DNA from: an uncultured Rhodospirillales bacterium
GTDB lineage: Bacteria; Pseudomonadota; Alphaproteobacteria; Acetobacterales; Acetobacteraceae
Reading direction: 5' to 3'
Length of the DNA: 39,872 nucleotides
NCBI GenBank assembly: GCA_903865895.1
Contig: CAIPLM010000234.1
Coordinates: 1-39,872, forward strand
In this document: in pieces, positions 23,711 to 31,879 of the stretch
How positions within the stretch are numbered: position 1 is the stretch's first letter
How the letters are laid out: each line of letters begins with the position of its first letter
Notes under the pieces: generated by a model
The model's database searches: none
Seen by the model: the letters and a program-made list of their open reading frames with translations, nothing else
What the model was told of the DNA's origin: nothing
Program-made: the position numbers and the translations under genes

Positions 23711-25990
23711 GTGAACGACAGTGCCATCGTCGCCGAAAGCGTCAGGAAATACCGCGTCGTGGGCACCCGCCCGGTCCGTCCGGACGGGGTGCCGAAGGTG
23801 ACCGGGCGGGCGCAGTATGGCGCCGATCTCCAGGTGCCCGGCATGCTGTTCGGCAAGGTGCTGCGCAGCCCGCATGCCCATGCCCGCATCGTGTCGATCG
23901 ACACCTCCAAGGCCGCCGCGCTCAAGGGCGTGAAGGCGGTGGTGACGTCGAAGGATTTCCCCGACCAGAAATTCGCTTATGTCGGCCCCGAGCGCGTGGC
24001 CGCCAATTTCTGGCACATGACGCGCAACATCATGGCGCGCGAGAAGGTGCTCTATGAGGGCCACGCGGTGGCCGCGGTGGCGGCGATGTCGCCCGCCATC
24101 GCCGAGGAAGCCGCCAGGCTGATCGAGGTGACCTACGAGGTTCTGCCCCACGTGATCGACGTGGACGAGGCGATGGCGCCCGGCGCGCCGCTGCTGTTCG
24201 AGGACATGGTGACCCGCGGCGTGGAGCCGCCGCCGCCGCCCTCCAATATCTCCAAACGGGTGGACTACGCGCTGGGGGACGTTGCGGCCGGCTTCGCCAA
24301 GGCCGATGTCGTCATCGAGAAGTCGTTCAAGACCGCCGCCGTGCACCAGGCCTATATCGAGCCGCATGCCTGCGTGGCGCGCTACGAGGCGGATGGCCAG
24401 GCCGATCTCTGGGTGTCGAGCCAGGGCCACTTCGCCATGCGCGCGCTGACGGCGCAGATCATGGGCATGCAGCAGGGCGATTTGCGCGTCACCCCCGCCG
24501 AGATCGGCGGCGGCTTCGGCGGCAAGACGGTGATCTACCTCGAACCCACCGCGATGATGCTCTCCAAGAAGGCCGGCGCTCCGGTGCGGCTGGCGATGAG
24601 CCGCGACGAGGTGTTCAAGGCCACCGGCCCGACCTCCGGCGCCTCGATGACGATCAAGATCGGCGCGATGAGCGACGGCACGCTGGTGGCCGCCGAGGCC
24701 AGCTTCAACGTGCAGGCCGGCGCCTTCCCGGGCTCGCCCTTCATCAATTGCTGCCTCTGCGCCTTCTCGTCCTACCACGTGCCGAACCAGCATGCCTCGG
24801 CGAATGACGTGGTGAGCAACCGCCCCAAGGCGGCCGCCTACCGCGCGCCCGGCTCGCCGATCGCAGCCTTCGGGGTGGAGAGCGTGATGGACATGCTGGC
24901 CCAGAGGCTTGGGATCGACCCGCTCGATTTCCGCATCATGAACGCCGCCCGCCCGGGCTCGCCGCTGCTCGGCGGCACCAAGCTCAACCATGAAGGCTTC
25001 GCCGAGACGCTGAAGGCGCTCAAGGCGCATCCCGGCTACACCGCGCCGCTCGGCAAGAACCAGGGGCGCGGGGTGGCCTGCGGCTACTGGTTCAACGGCG
25101 GCGGCGAATCGGGCGCGACCATGCAGGTCAACAACGACGGCACCGTGCTGGTGGCCACCGGCAGCCCGGATATCGGCGGTTCGCGCGCGGCGATGGCGAT
25201 GATGGCGGCCGAGGCGCTGGGGGTGGAATATAGCCGGGTGCGCGCCATCGTCGCCGATACCGGCTCGGTCGGCTACACCCATGTCACCGGCGGCAGCCGC
25301 GTCACCTTCGCGACGGGGATGGCGGTGGATGTCGCGGGGAAGGCGATGATCAAGGAGCTGTGCACCCGCGCGGCGCGGATCTGGAAGGTCGATCCCGAGG
25401 GCGTGGTGTGGGAGGACGGGTTCGCCAAACCGGCCGGCGCCAATGTCGGCGGGTTCGATCCGCTGTCGCTGAAGGACATCGCGGCCCAGGCGGCGGCGAC
25501 CGGCGGGCCGCTCTCCACCGCCGGCGCCGTCAACCCCTCCACCCAGGCGCCCGGTTTCTCGGCGCAGTTCTATGACGTCGAGGTCGATCCCGACACCGGG
25601 AAAGTGACCATCCTCAAGGCCGTGGTGGCGCAGGATGCCGGCACCGCGATCCATCCCGGCTATGTCGAGGGCCAGATGCATGGCGGCGTGGCGCAGGGCA
25701 TCGGCTGGGCGCTCAATGAGGAATATGTCTACAACGCCAAGGGGTTGCTCGATAACGCCGGGTTCCTCGACTACCGCATCCCCGTCGCCTCGGACCTGCC
25801 GATGATCGACACGGTGATGGTGGAAGTGCCGAACCCCGCGCATGCCTACGGGGTGAAGGGCGTGGGCGAGGCCAATATCTGCCCGCCGATGGCCGCCATC
25901 GCCAACGCCATCGAGCGTGCCACGGGGCTGCGCATGATGGAGCTGCCGATGTCACCGCCGAAGGTGCTGGCGGCGCTCGACGCCCTCTGA
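23711..25990 (+). CDS. Xanthine dehydrogenase-family molybdopterin-binding subunit, solitary
   Basis: 759 aa from GTG at 23711, chosen because GAGG ends 7 bp before it; a TTG at 23696 in the same frame lacks such a site. It is the large catalytic subunit of the xanthine oxidase/CO dehydrogenase (CoxL-like) family: substrate domain with RPDGVPKVTGRAQYGADL near 23-40, GGGFGGK at 266-272 contacting the molybdenum cofactor, AAYRAPGSP, GSPDIGGSRAAMAMMAAEALGV, and the catalytic Glu720 in GVKGVGEAN. Such subunits hydroxylate N-heterocycles or aldehydes and usually work with [2Fe-2S] and FAD subunits; neither is encoded next to it. Divergent from the importer operon. Substrate unknown. Confidence 0.92.
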   Translation: MNDSAIVAESVRKYRVVGTRPVRPDGVPKVTGRAQYGADLQVPGMLFGKVLRSPHAHARIVSIDTSKAAALKGVKAVVTSKDFPDQKFAYVGPERVAANFWHMTRNIMAREKVLYEGHAVAAVAAMSPAIAEEAARLIEVTYEVLPHVIDVDEAMAPGAPLLFEDMVTRGVEPPPPPSNISKRVDYALGDVAAGFAKADVVIEKSFKTAAVHQAYIEPHACVARYEADGQADLWVSSQGHFAMRALTAQIMGMQQGDLRVTPAEIGGGFGGKTVIYLEPTAMMLSKKAGAPVRLAMSRDEVFKATGPTSGASMTIKIGAMSDGTLVAAEASFNVQAGAFPGSPFINCCLCAFSSYHVPNQHASANDVVSNRPKAAAYRAPGSPIAAFGVESVMDMLAQRLGIDPLDFRIMNAARPGSPLLGGTKLNHEGFAETLKALKAHPGYTAPLGKNQGRGVACGYWFNGGGESGATMQVNNDGTVLVATGSPDIGGSRAAMAMMAAEALGVEYSRVRAIVADTGSVGYTHVTGGSRVTFATGMAVDVAGKAMIKELCTRAARIWKVDPEGVVWEDGFAKPAGANVGGFDPLSLKDIAAQAAATGGPLSTAGAVNPSTQAPGFSAQFYDVEVDPDTGKVTILKAVVAQDAGTAIHPGYVEGQMHGGVAQGIGWALNEEYVYNAKGLLDNAGFLDYRIPVASDLPMIDTVMVEVPNPAHAYGVKGVGEANICPPMAAIANAIERATGLRMMELPMSPPKVLAALDAL

Positions 25991-26015
25991 TCCCGCGCCG
26001 CACGCCGACGCCACG

Positions 26016-27221
26016 ATGACCGACGTCGTGGTGGTCGGCGCCGGCCCGGCGGGGCTGGCGGCAGCCGAAATGCTGGCCGAGGGCGGCTGCGCGGTGACGG
26101 TGCTGGAGCGCATGCCCTCAGCGGCCCGCAAGCTGCTGATGGCCGGGCGCGGCGGGCTCAACATCACCCATAGCGAGCCGATGGAGGGCTTCCTCGCCCG
26201 CTACGGCGCGGCGCGGCCGTGGCTGGAGCCGGCGATTGCGGCCTTTCCGCCGGAGGCGCTGCGGGCCTGGTGCGCGGGGCTCGGCATCGAGACCTTCGTG
26301 GGCTCCAGCGGCCGCGTCTTTCCGCGCGCCATGAAGGCCTCGCCGCTGCTGCGCGCCTGGCTCGCCCGGCTCAGTGGGATGGGCGTCAAGCTGCTGACAC
26401 GGCACGAATTCATCGGTTGGGATGGGGCGGGGTATGTGCGCGCCGCCACCCCTTCAGGGGAGGTGAGTTTCGCTCCCGGCGCCACCGTGCTGGCCATGGG
26501 CGGCGCCTCCTGGCCGCGGCTCGGCGCCGATGGCGGCTGGGTGAGGCTGCTCGACGGCGTGCCGATCGCGCCTCTGGCGCCGGCCAATTGCGGCTTTCTG
26601 GCCGATTGGTCGGACGTCTTCCGCACCCGCTTCGCCGGCCAGCCGCTGAAGCGCATCGCGCTGAGCTTCGCGGGGCAGACCCGCCGCGGCGAGGCGGTGA
26701 TCACCGCCAGCGGCATCGAGGGCGGCGCGGTCTACGCGCTCTCCGCCCCGCTGCGCGACGCCATTGCCGCCGATGGCCCGGTGACGCTCCATATCGACCT
26801 GCGGCCGGACCTCACTCGCGCGGCGCTGGCCGCCCGCATTGGCATGCGCGGCGCGCAGTCGATCGGCAATGTGCTGCGCAAATCCGCCGGGCTCGATGCG
26901 GTGCAGGCCGGGCTGGTGCAGGAGGCGCTGCATGGCGGCGCGTCGGGCGATGACCTCGCCGGGTTGATCAAGGCAATTCCGATCCGCCTCACCGCCCCGC
27001 AGGGGGTGGAGCGCGCGATTTCCAGCGCGGGCGGTGTGATGCGGGCGGCGGTGGACGCGGATTTCATGCTGGCGGCGCGGCCGGGCGTGTTCGTCGCCGG
27101 GGAGATGCTGGATTGGGAGGCGCCGACGGGGGGGTATTTGTTGCAGGCGTGCCTGGCGACGGGGCGGCAGGCGGGGCAGGCGGCGCTGGAATATGTGCGG
27201 CGCCTGCCGCCTGGGGCTTAG
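26016..27221 (+). CDS. HI0933/YhiN-like flavoprotein (TIGR03862-like)
   Basis: 401 aa. A predicted FAD/NAD(P)-binding oxidoreductase of the BaiN/HI0933-like group. Seen: VVVVGAGPAGLAAAEMLAEGG (GAGPAG at 8-13), ARKLLMAGRGGLNITHSEP at about 37-55, GRVFPRAMKASPLLRAWL, VLAMGGASWPRLGADGGWV, IGNVLRKSAGLDAVQ, and the C-terminal flavin segment VFVAGEMLDWEAPTGGYLLQACLATG. The full pattern is present, so it is likely folded and active; the reaction of this group is mostly unknown. It lies 25 bp after the molybdoenzyme stop and may be co-transcribed with it, but nothing shows a functional link. Confidence 0.9.
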   Translation: MTDVVVVGAGPAGLAAAEMLAEGGCAVTVLERMPSAARKLLMAGRGGLNITHSEPMEGFLARYGAARPWLEPAIAAFPPEALRAWCAGLGIETFVGSSGRVFPRAMKASPLLRAWLARLSGMGVKLLTRHEFIGWDGAGYVRAATPSGEVSFAPGATVLAMGGASWPRLGADGGWVRLLDGVPIAPLAPANCGFLADWSDVFRTRFAGQPLKRIALSFAGQTRRGEAVITASGIEGGAVYALSAPLRDAIAADGPVTLHIDLRPDLTRAALAARIGMRGAQSIGNVLRKSAGLDAVQAGLVQEALHGGASGDDLAGLIKAIPIRLTAPQGVERAISSAGGVMRAAVDADFMLAARPGVFVAGEMLDWEAPTGGYLLQACLATGRQAGQAALEYVRRLPPGA

Positions 27222-27297
27222 CGGTCGGGCGGGGGGGGATGGCGGGTTTCACCCACCCTACGGGGGGCGATTTTGGGATAAATTTCTATGATTTCGC

Positions 27298-27326
27298 TTG
27301 ACGTTCGCATAGGTTCTGGTTAAGTT
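27298..27326 (+). promoter_or_regulatory. Possible promoter for the 27356 ORF
   Basis: TTGACG at 27298-27303 (5 of 6 to consensus) and a weak TAAGTT at 27321-27326, 17 bp apart, follow an AT-rich stretch (GATAAATTTCTATGATTT). The 11-mer GATTTCGCTTG ending in this -35 box (27290-27300) is identical to the one at 6264-6274. Just upstream is a short palindromic tract, GGGTTTCACCCACCCTACGG, at about 27244-27263. Confidence 0.45.
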
Positions 27327-27355
27327 CCAGTCCCCATCACCCAAGGAGATCTTCG

Positions 27356-27808
27356 ATGCCGCCCGCCCCATGCAACCTTCAGGAGAGTCTGCGCCGCCTC
27401 GTGCTGCGCCTGATCCTGATGGTGGCGTGCGTGCTGCCGGCTGGGGTAGCGCGGTTGCGGGAGCGGTTGGCGGGGATGCGGGCGGGGCATCGGCACCGCG
27501 CGGGGCTGGAGCGGGAACTGGCGAAGGCGGAGCGGGCTGCGGGGTTGCTGGCCGATCCGGCGTTCTGGATGGACCCGGCGACGGTGGGGAAGGCGGCGGA
27601 GGTGGCGCGCGTGGCGGGGGATGCCGGGCGGCGGGCGATCGTGCGGCGGATGATGTGGCCGGGGCGCGTGCGCAGGCTGCGCGGTGCGGCGCCGGCGCGC
27701 GGGGGGATGCGGCTTGCGGGCCGATGTACATGCGGCATGTCTGTGGGTGTGCACCGCCGGGAGTGGCTTCCGGCGGGGCTTTGGCGTGCGCGGGTGGCTG
27801 GGGGTGGG
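27356..27808 (+). CDS. Hypothetical membrane-anchored protein, 3' end unresolved
   Basis: Not recognised. The start is convincing: AAGGAG ends 7 bp before the ATG, with a possible promoter at 27298. The translation has a TM-like segment (RLVLRLILMVACVLPAG), then a basic, probably helical region (RLRERLAGMRAGHRHRAGLERELAKAERAAGLL), ADPAFWMDPATVGKAAEVAR and an Arg/Gly-rich tail. Third positions are strongly G/C to about 27720 and less so after. The frame has no stop before 28954, which is deep within der on the other strand; no frame shows a stop between about 27720 and 27820. I list it only to the end of der. It may be a real gene overlapping der, or a remnant whose 3' end was lost. Confidence 0.35.
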
Positions 27809-29176
27809 TCAGTCCTGGTCGGCGTAGGGATTCTTCGAGCCGCGGAACTGCAACCGCACCGGCGTGCCCGGCAGCGAGAAGGTCTCGCGCAGGGAATTCA
27901 CGAGATAGCGCTGGTAATCCTCCGGCGTCATCTCCACGCGGGTGCCGAAGATGATGAAGGTGGGCGGCCGCGCCTTGGCCTGGGTGACGTAGCGCAGCTT
28001 CAGGCGCTTGCCCTCCACCAGCGGCGGCTGATGGCGGGAGAGGGCGTCCTCGAACCAGCGGTTGAGCGCCCCGGTCGACACCCGCATGTTCCACACCGCA
28101 TGGGCGCGGCGCACGGCGGGGAGGAGTTTTTCGACGCCCTGGCCGGTCAGCGCCGAGAGGGTGACGACCTCGATGCCCTTCATCTGGGCGAGGCTGGTCT
28201 CCAGCCGATCCTTCACCGCGCGGCGGGTCTTGTCGCGATCGGCGGCGGCGTCCCACTTGTTGAGCGCGATCACGCAGGCGCGGCCCTCGCGCTCGACGAG
28301 GCGGGCGAGTTGGAGGTCCTGGTCCTCCACGCCGCGCTCGGCATCGACGGTGAGCACCACCACCTCGGCCATCTTGAGCGCCTCGATGGAGGCGCTGACC
28401 GACATTTTCTCCAGCTCCAGCTCGATCCGCGCCCGCTTGCGCAGCCCGGCGGTGTCCACCAGCTCGATGCGGGTGCCGTCAGTGTCGGTGATTTCGACGG
28501 CGATGGAATCGCGGGTGAGGCCGGGTTCCGGCCCGGTGATCATCCGGTCCTCGCCGAGCAGGCGGTTGAGCAAAGTGGATTTGCCGGCATTGGGGCGGCC
28601 GACGATGGCGAGCTTGAGCGGGCGCTCGACCAGGGGGCCGTCTTCCTCCTCCTCGGCCTCCTCGGGCAGGGCGTCGGCGATTTCGCCCATGAGGTCGGCG
28701 AGACCCTCGCCATGCTCGGCGGAGATGGCGATCGGCTCGCCGAGGCCGAGCGAATAGGCTTCGAGCGCGGCGTTGGAGCCCTGGCGGCCCTCGGCCTTGT
28801 TCACCACCAGCATCACCGGCCGGTCCTGCCGGCGCAGCCAGGCGGCGAAATGGGCGTCGGCCGGGGTGATGCCGGCGCGGGCATCGACCACGAACAGCAC
28901 GAGATCGGCCAGATGCACGGCCGCCTCGGAGGAGGCGCGCATGCGGCCGAATAGCGTCTCGGGGGCGGATTCTTCGAGCCCGGCGGTGTCGATCAGGCGG
29001 ACCTGGCGGCCGCGCAGCTGGGCGATCGCCTCCTTGCGGTCGCGCGTGACGCCCGGGGTATCGGCCACCAGCGCGCTGCGCCGCCCGGCGAGGCGGTTGA
29101 ACAGCGTGGATTTGCCGACATTCGGCCGGCCGGCAATGACGACGGTGGGAAGCGTGGGGGTTGGGGTACGAGTCAC
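27809..29176 (-). CDS. der: Ribosome-assembly GTPase Der (EngA)
   Basis: 455 aa with the two tandem G domains unique to Der, required for maturation of the 50S subunit. Domain 1: GRPNVGKS at 16-23, DTAG at 63-66, NKAE at 126-129. Domain 2: GRPNAGKS at 193-200, DTAG at 241-244, NKWD at 306-309. An acidic linker (EEAEEEEDG) joins them, and the KH-like C-terminal domain follows (VEGKRLKLRYVTQAKARPPTFIIFGTR is within it). Order with bamB and a YfgM-like gene is the same as yfgM-bamB-der in E. coli. Starts 1 bp after the bamB stop, so translation is likely coupled. Confidence 0.97.
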   Translation of the reverse strand: MTRTPTPTLPTVVIAGRPNVGKSTLFNRLAGRRSALVADTPGVTRDRKEAIAQLRGRQVRLIDTAGLEESAPETLFGRMRASSEAAVHLADLVLFVVDARAGITPADAHFAAWLRRQDRPVMLVVNKAEGRQGSNAALEAYSLGLGEPIAISAEHGEGLADLMGEIADALPEEAEEEEDGPLVERPLKLAIVGRPNAGKSTLLNRLLGEDRMITGPEPGLTRDSIAVEITDTDGTRIELVDTAGLRKRARIELELEKMSVSASIEALKMAEVVVLTVDAERGVEDQDLQLARLVEREGRACVIALNKWDAAADRDKTRRAVKDRLETSLAQMKGIEVVTLSALTGQGVEKLLPAVRRAHAVWNMRVSTGALNRWFEDALSRHQPPLVEGKRLKLRYVTQAKARPPTFIIFGTRVEMTPEDYQRYLVNSLRETFSLPGTPVRLQFRGSKNPYADQD

Positions 29177-29177
29177 G

Positions 29178-30584
29178 TTACCGGAAGGCCACGATGGAAC
29201 CGTCGTCGGTCACGATATAGAGCGTGCCGCCGGCCACCACGGGGGTGACGGAGGCCGGGCCGGGGAGTTTCTCGCTGCCGAGGATCTGCCCGGTATAGGG
29301 CGAGAGGCTGACCGCCACGCCGTTGCTGCCGGCCAGGATCACCCGGTCCCCGGCGAGCACCGGGCCGTACCAGCGGATCGGGTCCTTCTTCTTCTCGGGG
29401 TTCTCGAAAACGTCAAGCTGGGTCGCCCAGGCGGCCTGGCCGTCGATCAGCGAGAAGGCGGCGACCTGGTTGCCGGCGGTGGCGAGGAACATCCAATCCC
29501 CGGCGATCCAGGGCGATTCGGCCGAGGAGACGTTGCGCTCCCACAGGCGCCGCCCGCTGCGCAGATCCACCGAGGCAAGCTGCTGGCCCATGCTGACGGC
29601 ATAGGCGCGGCCGGATTTGATGGCGGTGCGGCCAAGGATGGTCGAGACATCGGCGAGGCTGTTGCGGCCGCGGGCGGCGGCGAGACTGTCGACCCAGATC
29701 ACCGCGCCGCTCAGCGGGTTGAGCGCGACGAGTTCGCCGGCGCCGAAACCGGCCAGCAGCAGCCCCTCGCCATAGGCGGGTGCGGGCAGGCCGAGCACCA
29801 TCGGCTCGGAGGTGCGGCCCTGATAGGTCCACATGGACTTGCCGTCGGCGATGGACAGCGCCACGAGTTGGCTGTCGAGCAGCGGCACGAACACGCGCTC
29901 GGCGGCGACCGTGGGCGCGGCGCGGGCGGGGGAGGGCAGCTTCGCCCGCCACTTCACCGCGCCGGTGGCGGCATCGAGCGCCAGCGCATCGGCCCGGCCG
30001 GTGACGGCGTAGACCACGCCGCCGGCGACCGCGACGCCGCCGCCGACGTTGGTGCTGCGATCGGCATCGTCCTGGGTGACGGCGCGCCACGCCTGGCCGC
30101 CGCTGGCGGTATCGAAGGCGGAGACCACGCCGTCGCTATCCATGGTGAAGACGCGCCCGCCATCCACCACCGGCTGCGCCGTCACCTTGCGGCGATAGCC
30201 GCCGCCGGTGCCGATCGAGGCGGACCACGCCCGGGAGACATGCTCGGGCAGCGCGGGATGCTCCAGCACATGCGCCGGATTGCCGCCGGCCTGCGGCGAG
30301 GCGCCGAGCGGGGCCGGGGCGGGGAGGGCGACCTTGAGGGTGCCGGGCTTGGCGGCCTGCAACTCGGTGGCCGCCGTCAACACCGCGACGCGGGTGCCGG
30401 GGAGCTTGGCCTTCTCCAGGCCGAACCAGTCGTCCCACAGGCTGCAGCCGCCGAGCAGGGGCAGGAGGAGGCCCGCGCGGAGCGCGTTCTTCCACGTCTT
30501 TGCGCGGAGCGCGTTCTTCCCCGGGGTTGCGCGGCGCGCTTTGCTATTTGGCATCGTCATGATGGCATCGTCATTCCAGGTCAT
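29178..30584 (-). CDS. bamB: Outer membrane assembly lipoprotein BamB-like (PQQ-like beta-propeller)
   Basis: Up to 468 aa. A lipobox (LLPLLGGC, Cys47 from the first Met) and PQQ-type propeller repeats such as GRVFTMDSDGVVSAFDTASGGQAWRA, LALDAATGAVKWRAKL, VALSIADGKSMWTYQG, VALNPLSGAVIWVDSL and GTLYIVTDDGSIVAF mark a BamB-like lipoprotein of the BAM complex that inserts outer membrane proteins. The genomic place between yfgM-like and der supports this. Three in-frame ATGs (residues 1, 9, 11) make the start uncertain; from residue 11 the signal region is still long. That region carries an in-frame duplication of KNALRA encoded by two 19-bp direct repeats (30475-30493, 30502-30520). Confidence 0.9.
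   Translation of the reverse strand: MTWNDDAIMTMPNSKARRATPGKNALRAKTWKNALRAGLLLPLLGGCSLWDDWFGLEKAKLPGTRVAVLTAATELQAAKPGTLKVALPAPAPLGASPQAGGNPAHVLEHPALPEHVSRAWSASIGTGGGYRRKVTAQPVVDGGRVFTMDSDGVVSAFDTASGGQAWRAVTQDDADRSTNVGGGVAVAGGVVYAVTGRADALALDAATGAVKWRAKLPSPARAAPTVAAERVFVPLLDSQLVALSIADGKSMWTYQGRTSEPMVLGLPAPAYGEGLLLAGFGAGELVALNPLSGAVIWVDSLAAARGRNSLADVSTILGRTAIKSGRAYAVSMGQQLASVDLRSGRRLWERNVSSAESPWIAGDWMFLATAGNQVAAFSLIDGQAAWATQLDVFENPEKKKDPIRWYGPVLAGDRVILAGSNGVAVSLSPYTGQILGSEKLPGPASVTPVVAGGTLYIVTDDGSIVAFR
30475..30520. repeat. 19-bp direct repeats in the BamB signal region
   Basis: GCGCGGAGCGCGTTCTTCC occurs at 30475-30493 and 30502-30520, 27 bp (nine codons) apart, so the reading frame of bamB is kept. 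On the coding strand each copy encodes GKNALRA or WKNALRA, giving two basic segments ahead of the hydrophobic core of the signal peptide. Confidence 0.85.
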
Positions 30585-30590
30585 GAAATT

Positions 30591-31244
30591 CTAGTTCCCG
30601 AGCCGCTCGAGCAGGCCGCCGGCGCGGCCGCGCACGCCGTCCGGCGCCGCCTGGTCCTGCGAGAGGCGCTTGAGGGTGTCGCGCGCCGCATCCTTGCGGC
30701 CCTCGCGGATATCGAGCAGCGCCTGAGCCTCCTCGGCGAGCGGGCGCCAGGCATTGTCGGGCGCGGTGAGGGGCGCGAGGCGGGCGCGCAGGGTGGCCGG
30801 CGCCCCGGTGTCGATCTGGTGCCACACGAATTGCAGGGCGGCGTAGTCGCGCAGCAGCGGGTCCGCCCCGGAATCGGCGGCCACCTTGTCGAACAGGGCC
30901 AAGGCGGCATCGCGCTCGCCGGCATCGAAGCGCAGGCTGGCCTCGCGCAGCCGGGCGAGGCTGCGGTAGCTGGCGCTGCCTTCGCTGGCGACCTTGGCGA
31001 GTTCCGCCAGCGCGAGATCGCGCCCGGCGGCTTCCTTGCTGGCGGCGGCGCGGCTGGCTTCGAGGAAGATCCCGGCGACGCGGGCGGTCTCGCGCGCATC
31101 ATAGCTGCGCCAGGCCTGCCAGGCGCCGACGCCAAGCACCACCACGACGGCCGCGCCCGCCAGCAGGCCGCCGTATTTCTTCAGCATCTTCTGCGCGCGA
31201 TCGGCGCGCAGATCTTCATCGACCTCGGCGAAAATATCCGACAC
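30591..31244 (-). CDS. YfgM-like membrane-anchored TPR protein
   Basis: 217 aa. One TM segment near the N-terminus (YGGLLAGAAVVVVLGVGAWQAW, about residues 24-45) after MSDIFAEVDEDLRADRAQKMLKK, then a helical, TPR-like periplasmic part (YRSLARLREASLRFDAGERDAALALFDKV). In E. coli, YfgM associates with the SecYEG translocon and PpiD and helps pass proteins to periplasmic chaperones. Being first in the yfgM-bamB-der block supports that role here. The bamB frame begins 6 bp after its stop. Similarity to E. coli YfgM is of architecture and length rather than long identical runs, so I leave the symbol blank. Confidence 0.87.
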   Translation of the reverse strand: MSDIFAEVDEDLRADRAQKMLKKYGGLLAGAAVVVVLGVGAWQAWRSYDARETARVAGIFLEASRAAASKEAAGRDLALAELAKVASEGSASYRSLARLREASLRFDAGERDAALALFDKVAADSGADPLLRDYAALQFVWHQIDTGAPATLRARLAPLTAPDNAWRPLAEEAQALLDIREGRKDAARDTLKRLSQDQAAPDGVRGRAGGLLERLGN

Positions 31245-31332
31245 GGTTCATCCTTTGGCGGCCGGCGGTGGAGAGGCGCCGGGGCGCGGAACATAGCGGC
31301 GCCGCCCCCTCGGAGCAAACGGCGCGCGCTTG

Positions 31333-31351
31333 AAAGATGTTGTTCATCTTT
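31333..31351. promoter_or_regulatory. Small inverted repeat between divergent genes
   Basis: AAAGATG (31333-31339), TTGTT, CATCTTT (31345-31351): a perfect 7-bp palindrome in AT-richer sequence, between the start of the YfgM-like gene (minus) and the lipoprotein gene (plus, 31363). Could be an operator or a 5'-leader hairpin just before the lipoprotein start. Confidence 0.35.
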
Positions 31352-31362
31352 GCCGGCGATAA

Positions 31363-31794
31363 ATGGCCATGGGCAAAGCCGTGACGTGCCGGAGTTTGTT
31401 GCTGCTCGCAGTGCTCGCCGGCTGCGGGCCGGAGGGCAATGCGGTGAGCTTCGCGGCCAATGTCGCGGCGGTGCCGATATTCGGCCGCACCGTGCCGGAC
31501 ATGGCGTTTTCCGCGCTCTCCGGGCGGGATTGTTCGATGGTGCGGGTGGAACAGGGCAAGACCTGGTGCCGCGAGGCCGAGGCGCCGCCGGCGGAGCCGG
31601 TGTTCTGCACCCGCAGCCTTGGCGTGGTGGATTGCTGGGCCGGCGCGCAGCCGCTGCCCGCTCGCCCGGGCGTGGCCGACGGGCCGCGGGCACTCACCGC
31701 CCAGCAGGAGCGCAACCGCACGCGAAGCTGGCCGGGGCTGACCGGCGATGTCGCGATCTCCCCGCCGGCGGCGGCGGACTCGGTCGGGCCATAG
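31363..31794 (+). CDS. Hypothetical lipoprotein with several cysteines
   Basis: 143 aa; not recognised as a named family. A lipoprotein signal peptide is clear: SLLLLAVLAGC, lipidated Cys at about residue 21. The mature part has FGRTVPDMAFSALSGRDCSMVRVEQGKTWCR, VFCTRSLGVVDCWA and a Pro/Ala-rich tail. Four cysteines in two pairs suggest disulfides in the periplasm. The start may be Met1 or Met3; no strong ribosome binding site is seen. A single gene between the divergent yfgM-like gene and the MFS gene on the same strand 85 bp downstream. The lipoprotein call is firm; function unknown. Confidence 0.75.
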   Translation: MAMGKAVTCRSLLLLAVLAGCGPEGNAVSFAANVAAVPIFGRTVPDMAFSALSGRDCSMVRVEQGKTWCREAEAPPAEPVFCTRSLGVVDCWAGAQPLPARPGVADGPRALTAQQERNRTRSWPGLTGDVAISPPAAADSVGP

Positions 31795-31879
31795 CAGCAG
31801 CAATGCGCCCTGCGCACGCCTCGCAACTGGCATGGCGCGGCGGGATTGGCATACTTCAGCGGTTGCAGGGAACACAGCG

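Noticed and set aside
23618-25843. 741-codon minus-strand open frame
   Set aside because: Antisense to the molybdopterin subunit, which has its cofactor motif and catalytic Glu; the antisense product is His/Arg/Gly-rich with no recognisable domain.
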